From Streptomyces sp. NBC_00250 (GTDB lineage Bacteria; Actinomycetota; Actinomycetes; Streptomycetales; Streptomycetaceae), in assembly GCF_036192275.1 (NCBI RefSeq), contig NZ_CP108088.1, forward strand, positions 6,883,501-6,947,500: a stretch of 64,000 nt of DNA, read 5' to 3'. The translations under genes were made by a program, and so were the position numbers. Shown here piece by piece: positions 51,311 through 61,117 of this stretch. The notes beneath the pieces are model-generated. The model had not been told where the DNA came from, searched no databases, and was given only the letters and a program-made list of their open reading frames with translations. Within the stretch, counting starts at the first letter, position 1; each line of letters begins with the position of its first letter.

Positions 51311-52369
51311 ATGGAACCCCTGGAAAAGCCGCTCGGCGGCGCCGAGTTCGCGCCCAAGAAGACCTACCTCAACACCTCCGCGTGCGGGCTGCTGCCCCGC
51401 CGGACGATCGAGGCGGTCACGCTCCTCGCCGAGGAGACCGCCGACGGCCGGTCCGACGGTGCCGGAAGCTTCGACATCGTCGACGAGGCCCGCGCCGCCT
51501 TCGCCCGCCTCGCCGGCGTCTCGCACGAGCGCGTCGCCGTCGGCAGCTCCGTCGCGGTGCACTGCGGAATGATCGCCCAGTCGATGCCCGCCGGATCCGA
51601 GATCCTCTTCCCCGAGGGGGACTTCTCCTCCGTCATCACCCCCTTCACGATCCGCGGCGACCTCAAGACCCGGTTCGTGCCCCTGGAGCGGCTCGCCGAG
51701 TCCGTCCGCCCGGAGACCGCGCTCGTCGCCTTCTCCGCCGTGCAGTCGGCGGACGGCCGGACGGCCGACTTCACGGCGATCCGTGCCGCGGCGGCCGCGC
51801 ACGGCGCCCGGACGCTCCTCGACGCCACGCAGTCGGCGGGCTGGCTGCCGCTGAGCGCGGGGGACTGGGACTACACGGTCACCGGCGGATACAAGTACCT
51901 GCTGTGCCCTCGCGGGGCGTCCTTCCTGACCGTCACCGAGGAGGCGCAGGACTCGCTCCTCGCGATCCACGCCAACTGGGTCACCGGCGAGGAGCTGTGG
52001 GTGAACAGCTACGGCCCGGTCCGCGAACTGGCCCGTACGGCACGCCGGTTCGACGAGCCCGTGGCCTTCTTCTCGTACCACGGGGCGGCCCGCTCGCTCG
52101 CGCTTCTCGAGGAGATCGGCATCGGGCGGATCGAGGCCCACGACAAGGGGCTCGCGGCCCGCTTCCGTTCGGGTCTCGTCTCCCTCGGCCACGAGCCGGT
52201 CGTGGACGACTCGACGGTCGTCGCGATCCCCGGCCTCGGGGACCGCGCGGAGGCGCTGCGCGAGGCCGACGTCCTGCTCTCCGCCCGCGCGGGCAACCTG
52301 CGCGCGTCCTTCCACCTGTACAACACGGCGGCGGACGTGGACCGGGTCCTGGACGTCCTCGCGGGCTGA
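51311..52369 (+). CDS. Class-V PLP aminotransferase (desulfurase-like)
   Basis: A 352-residue type-I-fold PLP enzyme. The PLP lysine is Lys195 (GGYKYLLCPRG); Asp171 and Gln174 (DATQSAGW) contact the cofactor. The group resembles isopenicillin-N epimerase or kynureninase-like proteins rather than SufS, and there is no persulfide loop Cys. It stands alone behind a striking inverted repeat. Function unknown. Confidence 0.85.
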   Translation: MEPLEKPLGGAEFAPKKTYLNTSACGLLPRRTIEAVTLLAEETADGRSDGAGSFDIVDEARAAFARLAGVSHERVAVGSSVAVHCGMIAQSMPAGSEILFPEGDFSSVITPFTIRGDLKTRFVPLERLAESVRPETALVAFSAVQSADGRTADFTAIRAAAAAHGARTLLDATQSAGWLPLSAGDWDYTVTGGYKYLLCPRGASFLTVTEEAQDSLLAIHANWVTGEELWVNSYGPVRELARTARRFDEPVAFFSYHGAARSLALLEEIGIGRIEAHDKGLAARFRSGLVSLGHEPVVDDSTVVAIPGLGDRAEALREADVLLSARAGNLRASFHLYNTAADVDRVLDVLAG

Positions 52370-52430
52370 GGCCCGTACCGCCGCCGGGGGAGGGCGTACG
52401 TGGGGAGGCCCCCCAGGGGCCGCCCTGTCC

Positions 52431-52940
52431 TCAGCAGTTCCCCGGCGGCGGCGGGCACTCGCCCGCCTCGCCCGCCTCCTCGCGCAGGTTCTCCGCCACG
52501 AGGCCGAGGAGCCGGGCCAGTTCCGCCCGCTCCTGCGGGCCGAGTCCGTTCAGGGAGGCCTGCTCAAGGTCCGACCAGACGCCCTCGACGCCGGCGCGCA
52601 GCGCCCGCCCCTCCTCCGTCGCCTCGACGAGGACCGCGCGCCGGTCGGCCGGGTCGGGGCCGCGGCGGACGTGGCCGCCCTGCTCCAGGCGCTGGAGCAT
52701 CTTGGTCACGGTCGAGGCGTCCAGGCCCAGGGACTGGATCAGCTCGGACTGGCGGACCGGTCCGCAGTCCCAGAGCCGCATCATCATCATTTCCTGGCCG
52801 GGGTAGAGCTCCAGCTCCCGCAGCCGGCGTCCGGCGGCGATCCGGTGCATCCGGGCCACCCGGGCCAGCGCGATGCTGACGGGTCCACCGCGGGCGGCGG
52901 AGGGGGTCGGCTCGGTACAGGCGGGGTCGGGTCCTGGCAT
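52431..52940 (-). CDS. MarR-family regulator
   Basis: A 169-residue winged-helix regulator. The HTH (about 60-115) is CGPVRQSELIQSLGLDASTVTKMLQRLEQGGHV followed by the wing RRGPDPADRRAVLVEATEEG. The ATG at 52940 follows AGGAG. It is divergent from the old-yellow-enzyme gene and two matching TTGG-N4-CCA(A) sites lie between, fitting autorepression and control of OYE in response to electrophiles. Confidence 0.93.
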   Translation of the reverse strand: MPGPDPACTEPTPSAARGGPVSIALARVARMHRIAAGRRLRELELYPGQEMMMMRLWDCGPVRQSELIQSLGLDASTVTKMLQRLEQGGHVRRGPDPADRRAVLVEATEEGRALRAGVEGVWSDLEQASLNGLGPQERAELARLLGLVAENLREEAGEAGECPPPPGNC

Positions 52941-52977
52941 CGGGGCTCCTCGGGAAGGCTCTCCCCACAGATTACCT

Positions 52978-53032
52978 TGGTCGGCCAATCAATGGGTTAC
53001 AGTGGCATCCGGACCAGATAGTTGGCCGACCA
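52978..53032. promoter_or_regulatory. Twin MarR operators
   Basis: TGGTCGGCCAA (52978-52988) and TTGGCCGACCA (53022-53032) are exact reverse complements, each near-palindromic (TTGG-N4-CCAA). They lie 44 bp apart, about four helical turns, one near each start in the MarR/OYE divergent region. Confidence 0.65.
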
Positions 53033-53056
53033 CATAAATCTGTGAAGGGGACAGCC

Positions 53057-54124
53057 ATGACCACCGCCTTCGACCCCATCGACCTCGCCGGGACCCGGCT
53101 CGCCAACCGCATCGCCATGGCGCCCATGACCCGCAGCCGGGCCGAGGGCGAGAGTCGCACCCCCACCGCGCTCGTCGCCGAGTACTACGCCCAGCGCGCC
53201 TCGGCCGGCCTCATCATCACCGAGGGCACCCAGCCGACCGCCGTCGGACAGGGCTACCCCAACACCCCCGGCCTGCACAGCGCCGAGCAGATCGCCGCCT
53301 GGCGCGAGGTCACCGACGCCGTCCACGAGCGCGGCGGAAAGATCTTCGTCCAGCTGATGCACGCCGGCCGGATCAGCCACCCCGTCGTCCTCGGCGACGG
53401 CCTCCACCCCGTCGGCCCCTCGGCCGTCGCCCCGAAGGGACAGCTCTTCGCCGGCACCGGCCTCATCGACTTCGTCGCCCCGCGCGAACTCACCGCCGAC
53501 GAGATACGGGAGACGATCGCCGGCTTCGCCGCGGCCGCCCGCAACGCCGTCGACGCCGGCTTCGACGGCGTCGAGATCCACGGCGCCAACGGCTACCTTC
53601 TCCAGCAGTTCCTCGCCACCGGCTCCAACCACCGCACCGACGAGTGGGGCGGCCCCGTCGAGAACCGCCTCCGCCTCACCGTCGAGGTCGTCAAGGCCGT
53701 CGCCGCCGAGATCGGCCCCGAGCGCACCGCACTGCGCATCTCCCCGGCCAACACCTACAACGACATCGCCGAGACCGACACCGAGGAGCTCTACCCCGCC
53801 CTCGTCGCCGCGATCGACCCCGTCGGCATCGCCTACCTGCACGTCACGGAGCCCACGCCCGAGGTCCGCGAGCTGACCCTCGCCCTGCGCAAGGCCTTCT
53901 CCGGCACCTTCGTCCTCAACCCGTCCACCGAGGGACCGACCGACGGCGACGCCCTGTCGCTGATCGAGGACGGCACCGCCGACCTCGTCGCCTACGGGGC
54001 GCTCTTCATCGCCAACCCCGACCTGCCCGCCCGACTGCGGGCCGGCGGCCCGTACAACACCCCGGACACCGCGACCTTCTTCGGCGGCGACCACCGCGGC
54101 TACACCGACTACCCGGCGCTGTGA
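53057..54124 (+). CDS. Old yellow enzyme family alkene reductase
   Basis: A 355-residue FMN-dependent ene-reductase (NemA-like) that reduces activated C=C bonds of electrophiles with NADPH. Signatures are [13 protein letters not shown] (N-terminus), [28 protein letters not shown] (the His-x2-Asn substrate pair), [18 protein letters not shown] and [16 protein letters not shown]. The ATG at 53057 follows GAAGGGG. It is divergent from and probably repressed by the MarR protein. Confidence 0.95.
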   Translation: MTTAFDPIDLAGTRLANRIAMAPMTRSRAEGESRTPTALVAEYYAQRASAGLIITEGTQPTAVGQGYPNTPGLHSAEQIAAWREVTDAVHERGGKIFVQLMHAGRISHPVVLGDGLHPVGPSAVAPKGQLFAGTGLIDFVAPRELTADEIRETIAGFAAAARNAVDAGFDGVEIHGANGYLLQQFLATGSNHRTDEWGGPVENRLRLTVEVVKAVAAEIGPERTALRISPANTYNDIAETDTEELYPALVAAIDPVGIAYLHVTEPTPEVRELTLALRKAFSGTFVLNPSTEGPTDGDALSLIEDGTADLVAYGALFIANPDLPARLRAGGPYNTPDTATFFGGDHRGYTDYPAL

Positions 54125-54199
54125 GTCGCGGCAGGCGAAACGCGCGCAAGCGGAACCCGCCTGCACGAATCTCGCCTGCACGAAACCCGCGTACGGAAA

Positions 54200-54231
54200 G
54201 GGGCGGGGGTCCGGCACCGGACCCCCGCCCC
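54200..54231. terminator. Bidirectional terminator between OYE and aminotransferase
   Basis: GGGGCGGGGGTCCGG and its complement form a perfect 15-bp stem with a CA loop, between the convergent genes that stop at 54124 and 54252. Confidence 0.8.
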
Positions 54232-54251
54232 TCCCCGCACCGGCGGCCGGA

Positions 54252-55358
54252 TCAGGTCCACGCCTCCGTGACCGCCCGGCGTGCGCCCTCCAGGTCCACC
54301 GTGCGTCCCGTCTCGCCGAGCGCCGCGCCCAGGGCGGCCAGCGAGGACTGCACGGCCCCCGGGGTCGCGTCCACCCCGTAGTGGTTCACCCGGATCATCT
54401 CCTTGGCCAGCGCCCCGCCACCCGCGATCAGCGGCAGCGACGGATCGGCGGCCAGCGCCTTCGCCACCAGCTCCGAGGCGTCCACCCCGGCCGGCGCGCG
54501 CAGCGTCGTCGCGACCGGGGCCGCGTCCTTCGCCTCGTGCACATACGGCTCCAGGCCGCCGCCCAGCGCCAGCGCACCCGCGCGCGTAGCGGCCGCCGCG
54601 GAGGCGTGCCGCGCCATCAACGCGTCCAGGCCCTCCGCCTCGATCCGCTCCACACAGGCCTCAAGGGCCAGCATCTCCAGCTGCGCCGGAGCGTGCAGCA
54701 GCGTCTTCCGGCCGCCGTCGATCCAGCGCTCCTTCCAGTCCAGGAGGGAGAGGTACGAGCGGCGCGGCGCGGCCGGGTTGGCCGCGAACCGCTCCCACGC
54801 GCGGGCACTCACCGACACCGCCGACACGCCCGCCGGCCCGCCCATCGCCTTCTGCGCGCCGATGATGCACATGTCCACGCCCCAGGCGTCCGGCAGCACC
54901 GGCTCGGCGCCGATCGAGGCCACCGCGTCCAGGTAGAACAACGCGCCGTGCGCCCGGACGACCTCACCGATCTCCGCCACCGGGTTGGTGTTGCCGGTCG
55001 CCGCCTCCGCGTGCACCAGGGACACGAAGTCGATCTCCGGGTGCGCGGCGAGCGCCTGCTCCACCTGAGCGGCCGTCACCGCCGTGTGGAAGGGCACCTC
55101 CAGGTCGACGACGGTCGCGCCGCAGTCCCGCAGCCAGTTGCCGAAGGTCTGCCCGTACGGCCCCGTGACCACGTTCAGCGCGGTCGAACCGGCCCGCGCC
55201 CCACTGCGGATGCACCCCTCCAGGGGGAGCAGCGCCTCGCCCTGGGGGATCACCACGTCCTGCTCCGTGGAGAGCAGCGCGGCCACCCGCCGCTCGATCG
55301 ACGCGAAATGCGTGGCGGTCAGCGGGGCCAGGTCCAGGAGCGGATGTGTCACGGTCAC
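54252..55358 (-). CDS. Class-V aminotransferase (alanine-glyoxylate/serine-pyruvate type)
   Basis: A 368-residue PLP aminotransferase. The lysine is Lys170 ([14 protein letters not shown]) and the DAVASIG motif (144-150) places Asp against the pyridine nitrogen. It belongs to the AGXT/serine-glyoxylate/PucG-like group; alanine, serine or ureidoglycine could be the donor. It is divergent from the FG-GAP gene. No purine-catabolism genes are adjacent, so PucG is not specially favoured. Confidence 0.86.
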   Translation of the reverse strand: MTVTHPLLDLAPLTATHFASIERRVAALLSTEQDVVIPQGEALLPLEGCIRSGARAGSTALNVVTGPYGQTFGNWLRDCGATVVDLEVPFHTAVTAAQVEQALAAHPEIDFVSLVHAEAATGNTNPVAEIGEVVRAHGALFYLDAVASIGAEPVLPDAWGVDMCIIGAQKAMGGPAGVSAVSVSARAWERFAANPAAPRRSYLSLLDWKERWIDGGRKTLLHAPAQLEMLALEACVERIEAEGLDALMARHASAAAATRAGALALGGGLEPYVHEAKDAAPVATTLRAPAGVDASELVAKALAADPSLPLIAGGGALAKEMIRVNHYGVDATPGAVQSSLAALGAALGETGRTVDLEGARRAVTEAWT

Positions 55359-55578
55359 GGCGGTGCCTTCTTCGACTCGGTGCGGTGCGGGCGGAACTCC
55401 CGATCAGGGTACCGAGGCACCCCTTCCCCGCCCTCGGCCCACCCGTACAAAAGGGATCTTCGTTCCGGTGCAACCGTCAAGGGACATCAGGTGTCCAACA
55501 GGACGACGGACCGGGCACGGGCCCCGTCCGGCGCACCCCCGCAGCCGCCCGGAACCCTCCGACTCCAGGAGACGCTCC

Positions 55579-57120
55579 ATGCGCAAGCACCGTTCCGCCG
55601 CCCTCGCCGCGGCGACGCTCCTCCTTCTCACCGGTGCGGGGATCGCGACCGCACCCGCCGCCTGGGCCGGGGTGCCCGGCAGCACCCGCGCCGACGACCG
55701 CAACTGCGACTTCGACGGCGACGGCTTCGACGACGTCCTCGTCGGCGCGCCCGGCGCCACCGTCGGCGGCAGGCGCGGAGCCGGCCTCGTCACCGTCCAG
55801 TACGGCTCACGGCACGGCATCGACACCCGCGCCGCCACGGTCATCAGCCAGAACACCAGGGGAGTACCCGGCGGTGCCGAGGCCGGCGACTCCTTCGGCG
55901 CCGCCGTCGCCACCGGCGACCTCGACGGCGACGGCTACGACGACGCCGTGATCGGGGCCCCCGGCGAGGACATCGGCACCCGCGCCGACGCCGGCGGCGT
56001 GATCGTCCTGTGGGGCTCCCCGCACGGACTCGTCGGCACCGACAGCCGCTGGGTCGAGAGCCTCCTCGGCCCGGTGGCCGGGAACCGCTTCGGCTCCGCA
56101 CTCGGCGCCGCGCGGTTCACCGCCGAGACGTCCGGGGACCAGCTCATCGCCCTCGACCGCCGGTCCGCCGAACGGCACCTGTTCGGCGCCGCCCTCCGGC
56201 CGGGCGAGCGGCGCACCGGCACCGGCCCCCGCGCGCACGGCGCCGAGCCGCTGAACCGCGCCGCCCTCGCGCGAAGCGGTGGGCGCGCCGCCGCGCCGCC
56301 GCTCCGGGACCTCGTCGCCAAGTCCGTCACCACCGGCGACTACGACAGGAACGGCTTCGCGGACCTGGTGATCGGCGGCGTCACCACCGGCGCCGAACCC
56401 GGCCACGGCTGGTCCTGGTACCTCGCCGGACGGAGCGACCACCTCGTCCACCAGCGCGACCTGCGCGGCGGCCCGGTCACCGCCTCCGGCGACCTCGACG
56501 GCGACGGCCACGACGACCTCGTCACCGGCGAGCCGCACAGCCCCGACGACGGCGGCGAGAGCATGACCGGCGGCCTCGTCGGCGTCTACCGGGGCGGCCC
56601 GCGCGGCCTCGCGGGCGCCACCGGCGTCGGCACCCCGCCGCAGTGGTGGACCCAGAACTCCCCGGGAGTACCGGGCGCCTCCGAGCGCGGCGACGGCTGG
56701 GGCGCCGACCTCTCCCTCGGCGACACCGACCACGACGGCTACGCCGACCTCGCGATCGGCGCGCCCGGCGAGGACATCGGCACCGTCGCCGACGCGGGCA
56801 TGGTCACCGTCCTGCGCGGCAGCGCCCGGGGCCTCACCGGCACCCGCGCCCGGTCCTGGACCCAGGACTCGCCGTCCGTGCCCGGCGGGGTGGAGAAGGG
56901 GGACGGGTTCGGCGGCCAGGTCCGGCTCGTCGACCCGAACGCCGACGGCCGCTTCGGACTGCTGGCCGCCGCCCCCGGGGAGAACACCGCGGACGGGCAC
57001 GTGTGGGTCTTCTCCGCCGGTACGGGCGGGCCGACCGCCACCGGCTCGTGGACCTACAGCGTGGGCAGCCTCGGCGGCCCGTACGTCGACGCGCGCTTCG
57101 GGTCCGCGATCGACGAGTGA
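55579..57120 (+). CDS. Secreted FG-GAP repeat (integrin-like) protein
   Basis: A 513-residue exported beta-propeller. The signal peptide is about residues 1-30 (MRKHRSAALAAATLLLLTGAGIATAPAAWAG). About seven FG-GAP repeats carry calcium loops such as DFDGDGFDD, DLDGDGYDD, DYDRNGFAD, DLDGDGHDD and DTDHDGYAD, each followed by VLVGAPGA/LAIGAPGED-type strands. A central section (about 160-250) is degenerate. AGGAG precedes the ATG. It is probably a cell-surface or soluble adhesive/binding protein, without a visible catalytic domain. Confidence 0.92.
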   Translation: MRKHRSAALAAATLLLLTGAGIATAPAAWAGVPGSTRADDRNCDFDGDGFDDVLVGAPGATVGGRRGAGLVTVQYGSRHGIDTRAATVISQNTRGVPGGAEAGDSFGAAVATGDLDGDGYDDAVIGAPGEDIGTRADAGGVIVLWGSPHGLVGTDSRWVESLLGPVAGNRFGSALGAARFTAETSGDQLIALDRRSAERHLFGAALRPGERRTGTGPRAHGAEPLNRAALARSGGRAAAPPLRDLVAKSVTTGDYDRNGFADLVIGGVTTGAEPGHGWSWYLAGRSDHLVHQRDLRGGPVTASGDLDGDGHDDLVTGEPHSPDDGGESMTGGLVGVYRGGPRGLAGATGVGTPPQWWTQNSPGVPGASERGDGWGADLSLGDTDHDGYADLAIGAPGEDIGTVADAGMVTVLRGSARGLTGTRARSWTQDSPSVPGGVEKGDGFGGQVRLVDPNADGRFGLLAAAPGENTADGHVWVFSAGTGGPTATGSWTYSVGSLGGPYVDARFGSAIDE

Positions 57121-57199
57121 CGGTGGAAGGGGCGCGATCACCCGTGCCCCCCCCCGATCGGGGGTCCCGGCCGGGCACCCGCCCTCGTACAGTGCAGGC

Positions 57200-58285
57200 A
57201 TGAGTGATCACGCGGTGCTGCACGTGAAGGGACGGGTGCTCGTCGGCCCCGAGGACGTACGGGACGAACTGTGGTGCGTCGACGGACGGGTCACCTTCGA
57301 CCGGCCCGCCGCCGAGACGGTCACCGTCGAGGGCTGGGTGCTGCCCGGCCTCGTCGACGCCCACTGCCACGTCGGCCTCGACCGGCACGGCCCCGTCGAC
57401 GAGGCCACCAGCGAGAAGCAGGCCCTCACCGACCGGGACGCGGGCACCCTGCTGATCCGGGACGCGGGCTCGCCCTCCGACACCCGCTGGATCGACGAGC
57501 GCGAGGACCTGCCGAAGATCATCCGCGCGGGCCGGCACATCGCCCGCACCCGCCGCTACATCCGCAACTACGCCCATGAGATCGAGCCCGCCGACCTCGT
57601 GGCGTACGTCGGCCGCGAGGCCCGCCGCGGCGACGGCTGGGTCAAGCTCGTCGGCGACTGGATCGACCGCGAGGCAGGCGACCTCACCGCCTGCTGGCCG
57701 CGCGCCGAGGTCGAGGCCGCCATCGCCGAGGCGCACCGGCTCGGCGCCCGCGTCACCGCGCACTGCTTCGCGGAGGACTCGCTCCGCGACCTCGTCGAGG
57801 CCGGGATCGACTGCATCGAGCACGCGACCGGTCTCACCGAGGACACCATCCCGCTCTTCGCCGAGCGGGGCGTCGCGATCGTCCCGACCCTGGTCAACAT
57901 CGCGACCTTCCCGCACCTGGCCGACGGCGGCGAGGAGAAGTTCCCCCGCTGGTCGGCCCATATGCGCCGGCTGCACGAGCGCCGGTACGACACCGTGCGC
58001 GCCGCCTTCGACGCGGGCGTCCCGGTCTTCGTCGGCACCGACGCGGGCGGCTCCCTCGCCCATGGCCTGGTGGCCGAGGAGGTGGAGGAGCTGACGAAGG
58101 CCGGCATCCCGCCGATCGACGCGCTCGCGGCCACCGCCTGGGGAGCCAGGGAGTGGCTGGGCCGCCCCTCCCTGGAGGAGGGCGCCCCGGCCGACCTCGT
58201 CGTCTACGGCGAGGACCCGCGCGCGGACGTCCGCGTCCTCGCGGCGCCGCGCCGGGTCGTCGTCAACGGGCGGGTGGTCGGCTAG
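57200..58285 (+). CDS. Amidohydrolase (imidazolonepropionase/prolidase-like)
   Basis: A 361-residue metallo-amidohydrolase. Metal-site motifs are VDAHCHVGLD (His-x-His), VKLVGDWIDRE (Lys position), VTAHCFAEDS, CIEHATGL and FVGTDAGGSLAHG (Asp). The type is common in Streptomyces next to iron or secreted-protein genes, but no substrate is known. A TACAGT box 12 bp before the ATG implies a very short leader. Confidence 0.88.
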   Translation: MSDHAVLHVKGRVLVGPEDVRDELWCVDGRVTFDRPAAETVTVEGWVLPGLVDAHCHVGLDRHGPVDEATSEKQALTDRDAGTLLIRDAGSPSDTRWIDEREDLPKIIRAGRHIARTRRYIRNYAHEIEPADLVAYVGREARRGDGWVKLVGDWIDREAGDLTACWPRAEVEAAIAEAHRLGARVTAHCFAEDSLRDLVEAGIDCIEHATGLTEDTIPLFAERGVAIVPTLVNIATFPHLADGGEEKFPRWSAHMRRLHERRYDTVRAAFDAGVPVFVGTDAGGSLAHGLVAEEVEELTKAGIPPIDALAATAWGAREWLGRPSLEEGAPADLVVYGEDPRADVRVLAAPRRVVVNGRVVG

Positions 58286-58316
58286 GTCGTGTCCGGCGGA
58301 CAGCCCTGGGCGTGTC

Positions 58317-58886
58317 CTAGCGCCGGTGCAGGAAGGCGAGCCGGGCCTTCTTCTCCGGGATGAAGACCTCCGGCAGGTCCACCTCGGGCAGCACGACCTC
58401 CGGGCCCAGCTCGAAACCGGCCCGCACCATGCGGGCGATCGCCTTCTCGTTGGAGGCGTCCGGCTCCACGACCACACGGGTGTGGTCCCGCAGCGTGAAG
58501 GCGATGAGCACGGACAGGAGCGTGCCGGTGAAGCCGGGCTGCGGGGCCGCGTTCGGCGCGATCAGGAAGTGGGCGCCGATGTCCCCGGGCTCCACCTCGT
58601 AGCACTCGCTGACGCGGTCCGCCTCGGGGTCGTACGTCTGCAGGAGGGCGATCGGCTCGTCGTCCAGGCTCACCAGGAAGCCGTGGTGGGTGGTGAGCGA
58701 GTCGAGGTGCGCGTAGACGTCCCGGACCTGCTCGACGGTCGTGCCGACCATGCCCCAGAAGCGGGACCGCTCCTCGTTGACCCAGGCGTGCAGGACCGGC
58801 GCGTCGCGCTCGGGTTCGACGGGCCGGACCGTGACGGTGCCGAAGCCCTCGATCCTCTGGACGTGGGCGGCGGTTGCGGTGGTCAT
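58317..58886 (-). CDS. IucB/DesC-like siderophore N-acetyltransferase
   Basis: A 189-residue GNAT of the IucB (lysine N6-hydroxylysine acyltransferase) subfamily. Family features are RPVEPERDAPVLHAWVNEERSRFWGM at the front, LLQTYDPEADRVSECYEVEPGDIGAHFLIAP and DHTRVVVEPDASNEKAIARMVRAGFELGPEV. Such enzymes acylate hydroxylamines or amines in hydroxamate siderophores. Its ATG overlaps the stop of the penicillin-acylase-like gene, and both lie behind the iron box at 61065-61083. Confidence 0.85.
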   Translation of the reverse strand: MTTATAAHVQRIEGFGTVTVRPVEPERDAPVLHAWVNEERSRFWGMVGTTVEQVRDVYAHLDSLTTHHGFLVSLDDEPIALLQTYDPEADRVSECYEVEPGDIGAHFLIAPNAAPQPGFTGTLLSVLIAFTLRDHTRVVVEPDASNEKAIARMVRAGFELGPEVVLPEVDLPEVFIPEKKARLAFLHRR

Positions 58887-61048
58887 CCCTGCTCCTTGGT
58901 GAGGTACTGCCAGTCGGTGGTGACGGGGGCGAGCTCGCCCCTCAGCCACAGCGGAAGCTGATCGCGGTGGTGCGGGTCGCCGGGGACGCCGGAGGCGCCG
59001 AACGGCACGATCCAGCCGCTGCGTTCGCGGTCGGCGAGGTCCCAGACGTAACGGGCGGCGGAGGCGCGGGCGCTGCGGTCGGTCCACCCGGGCACGCTGG
59101 AGGTGGAGAGCACGCAGTCGTGGTCCCCGCCGAGCCCGGGCCACTGCGCGTCGTCGGCGTCGGGCAGCGCCTGCCAGGGCGCGAGCCGGTGCGTCACTCC
59201 CCAGGCGGCCGGCGGTTCACCGGTACCGACCTCGTCGAGCGCCTCGCGCACGATCCGGTCGACGTCCCCGGCGGGCACGGGCCCGGCCACGAGCAGGGTC
59301 TCCAGGGCGTAGGCGACGCGCGGTCCGAGGGCCAGCCAGGGCCGGAACACCTCGGGGTACGGGGCGGGTTCGCGCAGCGCCGCGAAGGCCTCGTGGGCGG
59401 CGAGGCGCCGCACCACGGCCCCGCGCACGGCGGCGTACAGGCCGGCGTCGGTGCTGTCCGCGTCCATCCGCCGGTCCCAGGCGAGCAGCCGGTCCCGTAC
59501 GGCGCAGGCGGCGGGGGAGAGGACGGTGCCGACCCCGGCGTCGCCCACGCGTGCCACCGCCGCGAGGAGGCGGGCCGCCGAGGGGTTGTCGGTGTCGCGG
59601 TGGACGGCGGCGACGGTCTCCGGGGTCCAGTCCGCCGAAGCGTCGAGGAGCGTGCCGATCCGCGCCGCCCGGTGCGGCGGGGCGAACTCGATCCCCAGCG
59701 GTCCGGCCAGGCCACGGGCGTTGGCCATCACGGCGTGGCCGTCGACCTCGGCGCGGGGCAGCGGCGCCGGAGCGGCCTCCCACGCGTGGGCCGGGTCCCA
59801 GGCGGGCACGACGCGCAGCGAGTTGGCCCGGTTCCGGACGGGGACGTGGCCGGCGACCCGGTGCAGCAGACCGCCCTGGGTGTCGGCGGCCAGGACGACG
59901 TTCACCGGCTCGATCCAGCCGTCGAGGGCCGCGTCCACATCGGCGACGGTCCGGGCGCGCAGCAGCGCGGGCAGGACGCCGAAACCGAGCTCTCCGGTGA
60001 CGCGCGGCGGGTACCGAAGGCTGACGGCCTCCCATCCGGCGGACTCGCTCCCCGGCCCGGTCCCCGGCTCGCTCACGGGCTCGTCGTCCACCCCGATGAT
60101 CACCGGACCCCGGTCCGTCTCGATCACCTCGACGACGACCGGCTCCCCGCCCGCGACCTCGATCGTCTCCGTGTGCGTGGTCGCCGGGCGCGGGCCCTCG
60201 GGGCCGTACGCCTCCACCCCGCCGTCCGGGAGCCGCCGCAGCCGCTCCCGGTAGAGGTCCTGGTAGTCGGCCATCGCGTTGGTGATCGCCCAGGCGACCG
60301 GCCCGGTGTGGCCGAAGTGGGCGAGACCGGGGATGCCGGGCACGGCGATGCCCACCACGTCGTACGAGGGGCAGGCGAGCCGGATCTGCTGGTAGACGCC
60401 CGGCGCCTCGATGAACCGGTGCGGGTCGCCGGCCACCAGGGCGGCCCCGCTCGCGGTCCGCTCGCCCGCGATCAGCCAGCCGTTGGAGCCGGAGGTCCCC
60501 GGCCCGTCGGTCGCGAAGAGCTCCGTCCACTCCTCGCCGAGCCGCCGGGCGACCTCCTCGCGCCACAGCTTGGTGGGGAAGCCGGCGAACAGGATGTGGG
60601 TGGTCAGCCAGACGGCGAGCGGGGTCCACGGCTCCCACCGGCCGGGCGTGAGGCCGGTCCGCTCGAACTCGGGTGCGCGTCCGGCCCCTTCCGCCAGGCC
60701 GTCGTTGACCCCGTCCACGTACGCGCGTACCCAGGCGGCGGTCGGCGCGTCGTCGCGTTCGAGCCGCTCGAAGCAGCGGCGGGCGGTGTCGGCGAGCCGG
60801 GACCGCCGGGCGAAGGTGTCCCAGCCGAGCTCGGCGGCGCCGAGGAAGGCGGCCGTGGTGCCCTGGGCCCGGTGCCGCTCGACCTCCAGCTGCCAGGCCC
60901 GGTCGCGGGCGGTGACCCGGCCCTGGGCGAAGGCGAGTTCGTCCGGGTCCGCGGCGCGCAGATGGGGGACGCCCCAGGCGTCCCGGTAGACCTCGATGCT
61001 CACGCAGACCCCGATCCCGTCCATGTACCCGACATGGTCTTCGGCCAT
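58883..61048 (-). CDS. Penicillin acylase-family N-terminal nucleophile amidase
   Basis: A 721-residue S45-family (Ntn) amidase. The self-cleavage/nucleophile site is GTSGSNGW, with Ser188 as the presumed new N-terminal residue of the beta subunit. VAGDPHR and WAITNAMADYQDLYRE are family motifs. No signal peptide is visible, so it should act in the cytoplasm, unlike secreted penicillin acylases. Starts further in (ATG at 61024, GTG at 61003) are possible and would leave more room for the promoter under the iron box. It is coupled to the acetyltransferase. A penicillin-amidase gene has been proposed in the literature to add phenylacetyl groups to desferrioxamines. Confidence 0.88.
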   Translation of the reverse strand: MAEDHVGYMDGIGVCVSIEVYRDAWGVPHLRAADPDELAFAQGRVTARDRAWQLEVERHRAQGTTAAFLGAAELGWDTFARRSRLADTARRCFERLERDDAPTAAWVRAYVDGVNDGLAEGAGRAPEFERTGLTPGRWEPWTPLAVWLTTHILFAGFPTKLWREEVARRLGEEWTELFATDGPGTSGSNGWLIAGERTASGAALVAGDPHRFIEAPGVYQQIRLACPSYDVVGIAVPGIPGLAHFGHTGPVAWAITNAMADYQDLYRERLRRLPDGGVEAYGPEGPRPATTHTETIEVAGGEPVVVEVIETDRGPVIIGVDDEPVSEPGTGPGSESAGWEAVSLRYPPRVTGELGFGVLPALLRARTVADVDAALDGWIEPVNVVLAADTQGGLLHRVAGHVPVRNRANSLRVVPAWDPAHAWEAAPAPLPRAEVDGHAVMANARGLAGPLGIEFAPPHRAARIGTLLDASADWTPETVAAVHRDTDNPSAARLLAAVARVGDAGVGTVLSPAACAVRDRLLAWDRRMDADSTDAGLYAAVRGAVVRRLAAHEAFAALREPAPYPEVFRPWLALGPRVAYALETLLVAGPVPAGDVDRIVREALDEVGTGEPPAAWGVTHRLAPWQALPDADDAQWPGLGGDHDCVLSTSSVPGWTDRSARASAARYVWDLADRERSGWIVPFGASGVPGDPHHRDQLPLWLRGELAPVTTDWQYLTKEQG

Positions 61049-61064
61049 GTCTTCTGCGAATTTC

Positions 61065-61083
61065 TTAGGTTAGGCTGACCTAA
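61065..61083. promoter_or_regulatory. Iron box (DmdR/DtxR-type operator)
   Basis: TTAGGTTAGGCTGACCTAA matches the consensus TTAGGTTAGGCTAACCTAA at 18 of 19 positions. It lies 17 bp before the amidase start and 35 bp before the SIP start, in a TTAATC-containing AT-rich stretch, so it should repress both directions when iron is sufficient. Confidence 0.9.
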
Positions 61084-61117
61084 ATTAATCTACAGGAGTT
61101 CAGGGGAGGGGATTGCG

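Noticed and set aside
54252..55358. Aminotransferase as a purine-pathway PucG
   Set aside because: The family cannot be separated by eye and no allantoin or urate genes are nearby.
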